NCBI GenBank assembly: GCA_903873475.1 | Contig: CAIQON010000112.1 | Span: 1 to 34,181 of the forward strand | Source: an uncultured bacterium | GTDB lineage: Bacteria; Pseudomonadota; Gammaproteobacteria; Burkholderiales; CAIKXV01 | Reading direction: 5' to 3' | Length of the DNA: 34,181 bases | Shown here: one piece after another, positions 7,751 through 15,255 of the stretch | How positions within the stretch are numbered: the first letter of the stretch is position 1 | Layout of the letters: each line of letters starts with the position of its first letter | Notes under the pieces: model-generated | The model's input: the letters and a program-made list of their open reading frames with translations, nothing else | Told to the model about the DNA's origin: nothing | The model's database searches: none | Made by a program: the position numbers and the translations under genes

Positions 7751-7816
7751 AGCGAGCCTCCCGGCGCCGGTGCGATGCGCATCGGCCAGCGTGGGACAGC
7801 GTCCGCCCAACCGCCG

Positions 7817-8263
7817 CTACTTGACGACCTTCAGGCGTGGACGCGACGGGCGCGGCGGGTTGGTCGGCGTATCGGGCCCCGGCTCGTCGCCGGCATCGCT
7901 GGCCGAGGGCGATTCAGGGGCCTCGGTGGCCGGCTCCCGTTTGCCCGCTTCCGACTCGGTGGGGAAAAACAGCCCCTGCCCGTTCTCCTTCGCGAAGATC
8001 GCGGACACCGCACCGATCGGCACGCTGATCTCGCGCGACACGCCGTTGAAGCGGGCGGAGAACTGCACCAGGTCGAGCCCCAGCGTGATGTTTCGGGTCG
8101 CGTCCTGGCTGATGTTGAGCACGATCTCGCCGTCCTTGACGAACTCGAGCGGCACCCGGGTCGAACCGTCCACCTTCACCGAAATGTAGGGTGTGTAACC
8201 CGAGTCACTGCACCATTCGTAGATGGCGCGGACGAGGTAGGGTTTGGTGGTCGGGTCGGTCAT
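7817..8263 (-). CDS. sspB: ClpXP protease specificity-enhancing factor SspB
   Basis: The 148-residue protein matches SspB from end to end. The N-terminal adaptor domain contains YLVRAIYEWCSDSGYTPYI, VNISQDATRNI-like VLNISQDATRNITLG and FSARFNGVSREISVPIGAVSAIFAKENGQG (about residues 8-100). A flexible acidic and proline-rich linker follows. The extreme C-terminus RPRLKVVK is the short ClpX-binding tail typical of SspB. SspB tethers ssrA-tagged and other substrates to ClpXP in the cytoplasm. It starts 10 bases after the sspA stop, so the two are an operon, as in most beta- and gammaproteobacteria. Confidence 0.95.
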   Translation of the reverse strand: MTDPTTKPYLVRAIYEWCSDSGYTPYISVKVDGSTRVPLEFVKDGEIVLNISQDATRNITLGLDLVQFSARFNGVSREISVPIGAVSAIFAKENGQGLFFPTESEAGKREPATEAPESPSASDAGDEPGPDTPTNPPRPSRPRLKVVK

Positions 8264-8273
8264 GTCGTCATGC

Positions 8274-8873
8274 CTACTTGCGCATCACCTTCTCGGAGGG
8301 CGTCATCGCGTCGATGAATGCCGGCCGGCTGAACAGCCGTTCGGCATACTTCGCCAGAGGCGCCGCCTGCCGGGGCAGTTCGATGCCGTAGTGCTCGAGA
8401 CGCCAGAGCAGCGGTGCGATCGCGACGTCGAGCATCGAGAACTCTTCGCCGAGCATGTATTTCTGCTTGGTGAACACAGGTGCGATGACGGTGAGGTTGT
8501 CGCGGATGATCTGGCGCGCCTTCTCGACCGTCTTGGCATTGCCCTTCTCGAGCGTATCGATGTGGCAGAACAGTTCGTTCTCGAAGCGGTACAGGAACAG
8601 CCGTGCGCGCGCCCGCATCACCGGATCGGCCGGCATCAGTTGCGGATGCGGGAAACGGTCGTCGATGTACTCGTTGATGATGTTCGACTCGTACAGGACG
8701 AGGTCACGCTCCACCAGGACCGGTACCCGGTTGTACGGGTTCATCACCGCGAGGTCTTCCGGCTTGTTGAACAGGTCGACGTCGGTGATCTGGAAATCCA
8801 TGCCCTTTTCGTAGAGGACGATACGGCAGCGTTGTGAGAACGGACAGGTCGTTCCCGAGTACAAGGTCATCAT
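8274..8873 (-). CDS. sspA: Stringent starvation protein A (SspA)
   Basis: The 199-residue protein has a glutathione-transferase fold: a thioredoxin-like N-terminal domain (MTLYSGTTCPFSQRCRIVL, NRVPVLVERDLVLYESNIINEYI, about residues 1-80) and a helical C-terminal domain. SspA does not act as a transferase; in enterobacteria it binds RNA polymerase and affects stationary-phase and acid-stress transcription. The PYNRVP and YES-N-I-I-NEYI segments are characteristic of SspA rather than ordinary GSTs. GGAGGAGA lies upstream of the first of two consecutive ATGs (8873 and 8870). It lies downstream of petC and upstream of sspB, the usual order in this lineage. Confidence 0.95.
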   Translation of the reverse strand: MMTLYSGTTCPFSQRCRIVLYEKGMDFQITDVDLFNKPEDLAVMNPYNRVPVLVERDLVLYESNIINEYIDDRFPHPQLMPADPVMRARARLFLYRFENELFCHIDTLEKGNAKTVEKARQIIRDNLTVIAPVFTKQKYMLGEEFSMLDVAIAPLLWRLEHYGIELPRQAAPLAKYAERLFSRPAFIDAMTPSEKVMRK

Positions 8874-8888
8874 GAGGGGTTCTCCTCC

Positions 8889-8935
8889 GCCGGTCTCGAG
8901 CCGGCGTGAGTGGGTTCCGGAGTGCCCGAAGGCAC
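8889..8935 (-). other. Two hairpins in the petC-sspA junction, one with a UUCG loop
   Basis: On the minus strand GTGCC-TTCG-GGCAC (8935-8922) forms a stem with the very stable UUCG tetraloop. Immediately after it, GCCGG-CTCGAGA-CCGGC (8905-8889) forms a second stem. Neither is followed by a T run, so neither looks like a standard terminator. They could slow decay of the pet mRNA or separate pet from ssp expression. Confidence 0.45.
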
Positions 8936-8949
8936 CGTCGCAGGGAAGT

Positions 8950-9720
8950 TCAGTGTTTGATGTCCCGCCAGAACTCGAGCTTCAGCAGATACACGAATAC
9001 GAGGAGGATGGAGAGGAAGAACATGACGATGATGCCGACGCGGCTGCTCTGCACCTTCCACGGCTCGCCCATGTACACCAGGTAGTTCACCACGTCGCCG
9101 ACGGCACGGTCGTATTCCACCGCGTTCATCAGGCCGGATTCGCCGGGGCCGATGCTCTTGACCTGCACCGCGTGGCCGTGGGACTGCTTCTCCTCGACCT
9201 TCAGTTGCGTCGCGCCCTGCAACTGCCACAGCGGATGCGGCATGCCGATGTTCGGGTATGCGAGGTTGTTCCAGCCCAGCGCACGCGATTCATCGACGTA
9301 ATAGGACTTGAGCAGCGTGTAGATGTAGTCGGGACGCTTGGAGCGGGCGATGACGGTCATGTCGGGCGGCGCCTTGCCCATCCACTCTTTCGCATCGGAC
9401 GCACGCATCGCGATGGTCATCGGCGAGCCTACCTTGTCGGTCGCGAACAGCAGGTATTCCTTGATCTGCTCTTCGCTGAGCCCGAGGTCGGTCAGCCGGT
9501 TGAAGCGCATGTAGTTCGCGCTGTGGCAACCCATGCAGTAGTTGACGAACAGATGCGCGCCACGCTGCAGGGACACTGCGTCCTGCAGGTTCACCGGCGC
9601 GCGCTGAAGCGCAACCCCGCTGCTGGCAGCCAGCGCGGACGATGGAGCGGCCGCGGACAGGACCGCCGCCAGGGAGACGAGGGCTGCAATCGCCCGGTTT
9701 CTGAACTTGGCCATCTTCAT
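8950..9720 (-). CDS. petC: Cytochrome c1 (ubiquinol-cytochrome c reductase)
   Basis: The real start is ATG at 9720, which overlaps the petB stop as ATGA; the longer track ORF (to 10635) is petB shadow. The 256-residue protein has a Sec signal peptide (about residues 1-32, SSALA). It carries the c-type haem motif CMGCHS (about residue 66), MRFNRLTDLGLSE, a later PHPLW segment, and a methionine-containing GMPHPLW region near the expected axial-ligand side. One C-terminal membrane helix (VGIIVMFFLSILLVFVYLL) ends in FWRDIKH. It passes electrons from the Rieske protein to soluble cytochrome c on the periplasmic face. It is the third gene of petABC. Confidence 0.95.
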   Translation of the reverse strand: MKMAKFRNRAIAALVSLAAVLSAAAPSSALAASSGVALQRAPVNLQDAVSLQRGAHLFVNYCMGCHSANYMRFNRLTDLGLSEEQIKEYLLFATDKVGSPMTIAMRASDAKEWMGKAPPDMTVIARSKRPDYIYTLLKSYYVDESRALGWNNLAYPNIGMPHPLWQLQGATQLKVEEKQSHGHAVQVKSIGPGESGLMNAVEYDRAVGDVVNYLVYMGEPWKVQSSRVGIIVMFFLSILLVFVYLLKLEFWRDIKH

Positions 9721-11018
9721 CCTGTCAACCGCTCGGGTTCGGGTTTGCACTTGTCGATGCGGCTGTACCAGGGCATCGCGAGGAAGAACGCGAAGTAGGC
9801 GAGCGTCAGCAGGCGCGAGGCGATCGTTGCCACCTCGACACCACCGATGATCGGCAGCACCTCGGGCATCCTGCCCCAGACATCCGTCGTGGCCACGCCC
9901 AGGTACCCCAGCACGAGGAAACTCACCACGAAGATCGCCAGCGCAGCACGGAAGATCGGACCCTTGTAGCGGATCGACTTCACGGGGCTCTTGTCGAGCC
10001 AGGGCAGGAAGAACAGGATGATCACGCCCGCGCCCATCACCGCCACGCCGGCGAACTGCGAGCCGAACATCGCGGGTACGGCGCGCAGCATCGCGTAGAA
10101 CGGCGTGAAGTACCAGACCGGGGCGATGTGCGCCGGGGTCTGCAGCGGGTCTGCCGGCAGGAAGTTGTTGTACTCGAGGAAGTAGCCGCCCATCTCCGGA
10201 CCGAAGAACAGGATCGCGAAGAACACGATGAAGAACACCACGATGCCGATCAGGTCCTTCACGATGTAGTACGGGAAGAACGGGATACCGTCGACCGGCT
10301 TGCCGGTGACCGGGTCCTTGTTCTTCTTGATCTCGATGCCGTCGGGGTTGTTCGAACCCACTTCGTGCAGCGCGACCAGGTGCAGGAACACCAGCCCGAC
10401 CAGCACCAGCGGCAGCGCGATCACGTGCAGCGCGAAGAACCGGTTCAACGTCGCGTCGGACACCAGGAAGTCGCCGCGGATCCAGACCGACAGTTCGGGC
10501 CCGATGAACGGCACGGAGGAGAACAGGTTCACGATCACCTGCGCGCCCCAGTAGGACATCTGGCCCCAGGGCAGCAGGTAACCCATGAACGCCTCGGCCA
10601 TCAGGGCCAGGTAGATCATGCAACCGAAGATCCACAGCAGTTCGCGCGGCTTGCGGTACGAGCCGTACAGCAGCGCGCGCATCATGTGCAGGTACACCAC
10701 GACGAAGAACATCGAGGCGCCGGTCGAGTGCATGTAGCGGATGAACCAGCCGCCGGACACGTCACGCATGATGTATTCGACCGAGCCGAACGCGGTCAGC
10801 GCGTCGGGCTTGTAGTTCATCGTGAGGAAGATGCCGGTGACGATCTGCAGCACCAGCACGATCATCGCCAGCGAACCGAAGTAGTACCAGAAGTTGAAGT
10901 TCTTCGGAGCGTAGTACTCCGACATGTGGTACTTCCAGGTCGACACCAGCGGGAACCGCTCGTCGACCCAATCAACCAGCCCTTGCCCGGCTGCAACGAT
11001 TCGACTCATGACCCTCAT
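9717..11018 (-). CDS. petB: Cytochrome b of the bc1 complex
   Basis: Cytochrome b is recognised by the paired haem ligands in helix B (HSTGAS and YLHMMRALLYGSY) and helix D (FFALHVIALP and FLHLVALHEVGSNNPDG), eight or so membrane helices, and the Qo-site segment IAPVWYFTPFYAMLRAVP. The Qo motif is PVWY instead of the mitochondrial-type PEWY, a variant I know from beta- and gammaproteobacteria. ATG at 11018 overlaps the petA stop as ATGA. ATG at 11009 (MSRIVAAG) has a better-spaced G-rich ribosome-binding site and may be the true start, giving 430 instead of 433 residues. The product is an integral inner-membrane protein that oxidises ubiquinol. Confidence 0.95.
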   Translation of the reverse strand: MRVMSRIVAAGQGLVDWVDERFPLVSTWKYHMSEYYAPKNFNFWYYFGSLAMIVLVLQIVTGIFLTMNYKPDALTAFGSVEYIMRDVSGGWFIRYMHSTGASMFFVVVYLHMMRALLYGSYRKPRELLWIFGCMIYLALMAEAFMGYLLPWGQMSYWGAQVIVNLFSSVPFIGPELSVWIRGDFLVSDATLNRFFALHVIALPLVLVGLVFLHLVALHEVGSNNPDGIEIKKNKDPVTGKPVDGIPFFPYYIVKDLIGIVVFFIVFFAILFFGPEMGGYFLEYNNFLPADPLQTPAHIAPVWYFTPFYAMLRAVPAMFGSQFAGVAVMGAGVIILFFLPWLDKSPVKSIRYKGPIFRAALAIFVVSFLVLGYLGVATTDVWGRMPEVLPIIGGVEVATIASRLLTLAYFAFFLAMPWYSRIDKCKPEPERLTG

Positions 11019-11659
11019 GCCCCCTTGCTGTCGTCGCCGATGCGCAGGCGAGTGTCGTTCAAGTATTTGTACGGTGGCACCACCAGGTTGGTCGGTGCAG
11101 GCATCCCGGCGAACACCCGCCCGGCCAGGTCGAACACCGAGCCATGGCAGGGGCAGTAGAAGCCTCCTGCCCAGCCTTCGGTCGGCGCCAGCCGGTCGGT
11201 CGGCGAACAGCCGAGGTGGGTGCAGATGCCGAGCAGCACGAGCATCTCGGGCTTGATCGAGCGCGTGGCGTTCGCGGCGTAGTCGGGCTGCTGCGGCGAC
11301 TTCGACTCGGGATCGGCCAGCTTCGGCTTGACGGCATCGAGGGTGGCCAGCATCTCGGGCGTGCGGCGCACCACCCAGACCGGCTGGCCGCGCCATTCGG
11401 CGCGCAGCAGCATGCCGGGCTCGATCGCGCCGATGTCGACATCGACTGGCGCACCGGCGGCTTTCGCGCGCTCGCTCGGGAACCAGCTTGCCAGGAAAGG
11501 CGCGCCCGCGGCCGCCGCACCCGCCGCGCCCACGGCCGAGGTGGCCGCGAGGAGAAGCTTGCGCCGCTGGGGCATTTCAGCGCCGGGTGCTGCCGGCGTG
11601 AAGGATCCGCCGCTTGTGTTGCCAACCACGGGCGCGGTCATCGAGGGTGACTTGCTCAT
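11015..11659 (-). CDS. petA: Rieske iron-sulfur subunit of the bc1 complex
   Basis: The 214-residue protein carries the two cluster-binding boxes CTHLGCSP and CPCHGS (about residues 149 and 172), which ligate a [2Fe-2S] cluster with two Cys and two His. The N-terminal part has a twin-arginine-type signal anchor (PQRRKLLLAATSAVGAAGAA, about residues 31-50), so export should depend on the Tat system encoded about 5 kb away. The signal is preceded by about 30 extra polar residues (MSKSPSMTAPVV), longer than usual. A GAGMP-like hinge is replaced by AGMPAP near the C-terminus. It is the first gene of petABC, with a likely promoter just upstream. Confidence 0.95.
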   Translation of the reverse strand: MSKSPSMTAPVVGNTSGGSFTPAAPGAEMPQRRKLLLAATSAVGAAGAAAAGAPFLASWFPSERAKAAGAPVDVDIGAIEPGMLLRAEWRGQPVWVVRRTPEMLATLDAVKPKLADPESKSPQQPDYAANATRSIKPEMLVLLGICTHLGCSPTDRLAPTEGWAGGFYCPCHGSVFDLAGRVFAGMPAPTNLVVPPYKYLNDTRLRIGDDSKGA

Positions 11660-11694
11660 GCCATTCTAGCCTTTGCCGGAACCATAACCACGGG

Positions 11695-11723
11695 ATTGTA
11701 CCGAATCGCATGCAAGACCTGAA
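11695..11723 (-). promoter_or_regulatory. Candidate promoter for petABC
   Basis: On the minus strand TTCAGG (11723-11718) and TACAAT (11700-11695) are separated by exactly 17 bases. The -10 matches the sigma-70 consensus at five of six positions; the -35 is weak. It lies about 36 bases upstream of the petA ATG, in the 153-base gap after the Nif3-like gene, which has no other clear signal. Confidence 0.5.
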
Positions 11724-11812
11724 GCCTATGATGCGTTCACCGGGTGGTCGAAGCGCGTTCCCCGCGCTTCTGGACGAAGCCGATAGTGACCGAAACCGGC
11801 GATGTCGGCCGG

Positions 11813-12568
11813 TCAGGCGGGATTGTCGATGTCGATGAAGTGGTGTTCCAGCCCGTGCTCGCGCGCCAGGTGCTCGCCGACGGCCTGTACCCCGTAGCGC
11901 TCGGTCGCATGGTGCCCGGCGCAGACCAGGGCAATGCCGCACTCCCTGGCCACGTGCACGGTCTGCTCCGAGACTTCGCCGGTGATGAATACATCGGCGT
12001 ACGGCCAGGCGTCCTCGATGTAGCGCTGGCCACCTCCGGTACACCAGGCTGCGCGGCGCAGTGTCATCGCCGGGTCGCCCACCACCAGCGGCTCGCGCCC
12101 GAGCGCCAGCGCGACCCGCCGCGCGAAAGCCTCCAGGGTTGTCGCGCCCGTCAGGGACGGAGGCAGGTCGCCTACCGCGAGCAGGCCGGCCCGATCGAGC
12201 GAGCCGGTACGCTCGATCCCCAGTTGCACGCCGAGCCGGCTGTTGTTGCCGAGCGTCGGATGCACGTCGAGCGGCAGGTGGAACGCGAACAGGTTGAGAT
12301 CGGCACCGATCAGGCGAGCAACGCGCGCCCGGCGGTAGCCCGTGAGCCGCCCGCTGTCGCCCTTCCAGAACAGGCCGTGATGCACCAGCAGCGCATCGGC
12401 GCCGGTAGCCACGGCAGCGTCGATCAGCGCCTGCGAGGCGGTCACCCCGGTCACGAGCCGGTGCACCTCTGCGCGTCCCTCGACCTGCAGCCCGTTCGGG
12501 CAGTAATCGTCGACCGCCGCGGGCGGCAGCAGGCTGTCGAGGTAATCGCTGAGGTGCTGTCTGTCCAT
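11813..12568 (-). CDS. Nif3-like dinuclear metal-centre protein (YbgI family)
   Basis: The 251-residue protein is a complete Nif3/YbgI family member. It has YCPNGLQVEGR near the N-terminus, VTGVTASQALIDAAVATGADALLVHHGLFWKG (two of the metal-binding His, about residues 63-64), FAFHLPLDVHPTLGNNSRLG, the C-terminal ITGEVSEQTVHVA, and CAGHHATERYG with further metal ligands. Members form hexameric rings with two metals per subunit. Proposed roles include GTP cyclohydrolase-like or metal-chaperone activity, but the function is unsettled. It is divergent from the HtrA gene and ends 153 bases before petA. A Nif3-like gene beside an AlgW/DegS protease is also seen in Pseudomonas. Confidence 0.9.
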   Translation of the reverse strand: MDRQHLSDYLDSLLPPAAVDDYCPNGLQVEGRAEVHRLVTGVTASQALIDAAVATGADALLVHHGLFWKGDSGRLTGYRRARVARLIGADLNLFAFHLPLDVHPTLGNNSRLGVQLGIERTGSLDRAGLLAVGDLPPSLTGATTLEAFARRVALALGREPLVVGDPAMTLRRAAWCTGGGQRYIEDAWPYADVFITGEVSEQTVHVARECGIALVCAGHHATERYGVQAVGEHLAREHGLEHHFIDIDNPA

Positions 12569-12709
12569 GGTCTCGGGGGGATACGCTGCGGGGCCGGGCC
12601 GCCGTCACACGCCGGACGCACAGGCCCGGAATCGCGCGGCGATGAGCCCGATGGTAGCCTCCACACTCGCGACGAGCGCAATCCGTTCGTCGGTATCGGG
12701 AATCTCGAC
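12569..12709. other. Divergent intergenic region between Nif3-like and HtrA genes
   Basis: These 141 bases must hold the start signals of both divergent genes. I see no sigma-70 box pair worth calling. A GGGA about eight bases before the htrA ATG is a weak ribosome-binding site. Nothing in it codes for a protein. Confidence 0.4.
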
Positions 12710-13936
12710 ATGCGCAGGTTCTGGCTCCTCTTCGCACAGGTAGTGACGGTCACCCTCGGGGTGTGGTTCGTCGCGGCCCTGCTCCGCCCTGATCTGATGC
12801 CGGTACCCCTGCAGCCGTGGCGGCAGATGCCCGACCGGCAGGCCGTCGCGCCGGCGAATGGGTCCTCGCCCGGCGCCCTCGCATCGGTGCCACCCGAGTC
12901 CGCGCCGCGGGCAACCGGCTCCTACTCCGAGGCCGCCGCGCGCTCGATGCCATCGGTGGTGAACATCTACACCACCGCCCGTGTGTCGCCGCGCGAGCGC
13001 AATCCGGCACTCGACGACCCCTTCTTCCAGTTCTTCTTCGGCGACCGTGAGCCTGGCGGCCGCGGCCGCGGCCGCAACGATGGCGAGCCGCGCCAGCGCC
13101 CCGCGAGCCTCGGTTCTGGCGTGATCGTCAACGCCGAGGGCTTCATCGTCACCAATGCGCATGTCGTCGATGCCGCAGCGCAGATCGAGGTGGCGCTGTC
13201 GGACGGCCGGCGCGCGCCGGCCACCGTGGTCGGCTCGGATCCGGATACCGACCTCGCCGTGATCAAGGCCGACCTCGGCAACCTGCCGGCCATCAGCATC
13301 GGCGACACCTCGAAGGTCCGGGTCGGCGATGTCGTCCTCGCCATCGGCAACCCGTTCGGCGTCGGACAGACGGTGACGATGGGTATCGTCAGTGCACTGG
13401 GACGCAGCCAGCTCGGCGTCAGCGCGTTCGAGAACTTCGTGCAGACCGATGCGGCGATCAATCCGGGCAACTCGGGCGGCGCGCTGATCGACATCCAGGG
13501 CAACCTGATCGGCATCAACACCGTGATCTTCTCGCGCAGCGGCGGTTCGCAGGGCATCGGCTTCGCGATTCCCGCCGAGACGGTGCGCCAGGTGATGGAC
13601 CAGCTGATCGCCTATGGCAAGGTGGTACGCGGCTGGCTCGGCGTCGAGACGCAGGACCTCACCCGCACGCTGGCCGAATCGTTCGGCATCGGCCCGGCCG
13701 GCGGGGCGCTGATCGCAGGCGTCGTGCGCGGCGGCCCGGCCGAAGAGGGCGGGATACGCCCCGGCGACGTAGTGGTCGCGATCGAAGGCAAGCCGGTCGG
13801 AGACTCGAGCGCCCTGCTCAACGTGGTGGCTGCACTGAAACCCGGCAGCAGCGCCGCAGTCACGCTGGTGCGCGAGCGCAAGGAACTGAAGGTGACGGTC
13901 AAGGTGGGTACGCGGCCGGCGCGCCGGCGTGGCTGA
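12710..13936 (+). CDS. HtrA/DegS-type periplasmic serine protease with one PDZ domain
   Basis: The true start is ATG 12710 (MRRFWLLFAQ), giving 408 residues; the first 322 codons of the track ORF are shadow of the Nif3-like gene. One N-terminal membrane helix (about residues 4-25) is followed by a Pro/Ala linker and a trypsin-like domain. The catalytic triad is visible as NAHVVD (His), DTDLAVIK (Asp) and NPGNSGGALID (Ser, about residue 255). A single PDZ domain follows (GWLGVETQ to RPGDVVVAIEGKPV). An Arg/Gly/Gln-rich loop (EPGGRGRGRND) sits in the protease N-terminal region. A membrane anchor with one PDZ is the DegS/AlgW plan, used to sense misfolded outer-membrane proteins. Degradation of anti-sigma factor is inferred from the family only. 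Confidence 0.9.
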   Translation: MRRFWLLFAQVVTVTLGVWFVAALLRPDLMPVPLQPWRQMPDRQAVAPANGSSPGALASVPPESAPRATGSYSEAAARSMPSVVNIYTTARVSPRERNPALDDPFFQFFFGDREPGGRGRGRNDGEPRQRPASLGSGVIVNAEGFIVTNAHVVDAAAQIEVALSDGRRAPATVVGSDPDTDLAVIKADLGNLPAISIGDTSKVRVGDVVLAIGNPFGVGQTVTMGIVSALGRSQLGVSAFENFVQTDAAINPGNSGGALIDIQGNLIGINTVIFSRSGGSQGIGFAIPAETVRQVMDQLIAYGKVVRGWLGVETQDLTRTLAESFGIGPAGGALIAGVVRGGPAEEGGIRPGDVVVAIEGKPVGDSSALLNVVAALKPGSSAAVTLVRERKELKVTVKVGTRPARRRG

Positions 13937-13937
13937 G

Positions 13938-15209
13938 TCAGTCGGCCGGGGCGATACCGCAGAGGTTCAGGATCGTCGCCGCGTACACTTTCGTGGCTGA
14001 CAGCAGGTCGTCGATCTTCATCGCCCGGTCACGCGCGCCGCTGAACGGTTCCATCTGCCGCGGCGGGCCATAGCAGACCGACGGGATGCCGACCTCGTTG
14101 AACACATTGACGTCGCGCCACATGCTGGTCTCGGCCGCCGGCGGCGTCGGGGTCGCCGTGCCGAACAGGTCGCGATGCGCGGCCTCGATGGCGGCCACCA
14201 GCGGCTCGGCGCCCCTGGCGACATGGCCGCGGGAGTACTGGTACACGGACACCTTCGCCTCGACGCCGAGTTTTGCCGCGACCTGCGCGATCTCGCGCCG
14301 TACCAGCTCCGGGTTCTTGCCCGGAACGATGCGCACGTCGACATGGATGTCACACCAGCCCAGCGCCTCGGACCCGCTGACCTTCACCACCTGTGCCCGC
14401 GGCACGAACTGCCCGCCCGGGAACGGCTGGGTTTCGCGCCGGGTGTAGGCGATCGCCCACTGCTCGATCGCGATCACCAGGTGCGCCGCCTTGACGAAGG
14501 CGTTGGACGCCGGCCCGAGCGTGTCCGGACGTTCATGGCGCGGCGTGTAGACGCGCTTGCCGGGCACGTGCACCTTGATCGAGGCCTCTCCGCACTCGGC
14601 CTTGATGATGCCGAAGCCCGAGGTCTCGCCCACCAGTGCGAAATCAGCGGTGATGCCGCGGTCGACCAGCCAACGCGAGCCGAAGCCTTCGCCGGGGTAG
14701 TCGATGCCCTGCAGGTCGCCGACCGACGGACGCCCGGTCTCGAAGGCCACGCCCGCAAGGTAGCAGTCACCGCGCAACTGCAGGCCCATGCGGCGGATGG
14801 CGCGCAGGGCGATCATGAATGCGCACAACTGGCCCTTGTCGTTGATCACGCCCTTGCCGATGATCAGGTCGCCATCGACCCAGGCCCCCTCGATGCGCCG
14901 ATCTGCCTCGGTCGCGTCGGCGGACAGGGCCGGGCCGGTATCGAGGTGGGCATCGACGATCAGGCTGGTGCCATCGCCGCTGCCCGGCAGGTGCCCGACC
15001 ACGTTCGCGCTGCGCTCCGTGATCGGCTGCAGCCAGGCGTCGATGCCGTTGGTCGACAGCCAGGCGCGCACGAACTCGGCCCCCGGCCGTTCCTGCGCAT
15101 GCGGCGTGGCCATGTTGCCCAGCGCCAGGCACAGGCCGACGAGGTCTTCGCGATCGCCGTCGATCGATGCCAGGAGCTTGCGGTGGGTTTCGGTGCTGCT
15201 GGCGGACAT
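13938..15209 (-). CDS. M20-family peptidase/deacylase-like protein with an altered active site
   Basis: The 423-residue protein has the two-domain M20 layout (ArgE/DapE/carboxypeptidase G2 type). Seen: VDAHLDTG (first metal His and the conserved Asp, about residue 87), GKGVINDKG (bridging Asp, about residue 119), and VGETSG (a further acidic ligand). However, the usual Glu-Glu pair is reduced to a single Glu in AFETGRP. The C-terminal segment where a metal-binding His normally lies reads GPPRQMEPFSGARDR and has no His. So at most three of the five usual ligands are evident, and activity is doubtful or unusual. It lies 46 bases downstream of a Bug binding-protein gene, a common partnership in Burkholderiales, and probably forms an operon with it. 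Confidence 0.8.
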   Translation of the reverse strand: MSASSTETHRKLLASIDGDREDLVGLCLALGNMATPHAQERPGAEFVRAWLSTNGIDAWLQPITERSANVVGHLPGSGDGTSLIVDAHLDTGPALSADATEADRRIEGAWVDGDLIIGKGVINDKGQLCAFMIALRAIRRMGLQLRGDCYLAGVAFETGRPSVGDLQGIDYPGEGFGSRWLVDRGITADFALVGETSGFGIIKAECGEASIKVHVPGKRVYTPRHERPDTLGPASNAFVKAAHLVIAIEQWAIAYTRRETQPFPGGQFVPRAQVVKVSGSEALGWCDIHVDVRIVPGKNPELVRREIAQVAAKLGVEAKVSVYQYSRGHVARGAEPLVAAIEAAHRDLFGTATPTPPAAETSMWRDVNVFNEVGIPSVCYGPPRQMEPFSGARDRAMKIDDLLSATKVYAATILNLCGIAPAD

Positions 15210-15255
15210 GGTCGATTCCTTCCGTGCGCGGGTGCGCCGACAGGGCGCGTTGCGT

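Noticed and set aside
9721-10635. N-terminal extension of the cytochrome c1 ORF
   Set aside because: It is an out-of-frame reading of petB; the signal peptide and ATGA overlap place the start at 9720.
9717-11018. PVWY in place of PEWY in cytochrome b as an abnormal Qo site
   Set aside because: This variant is known from beta- and gammaproteobacteria, so it is a lineage feature and not a defect.
11744-12709. Upstream 322 codons of the track ORF containing HtrA
   Set aside because: They are antisense to the Nif3-like gene. The membrane helix that opens HtrA starts at ATG 12710.
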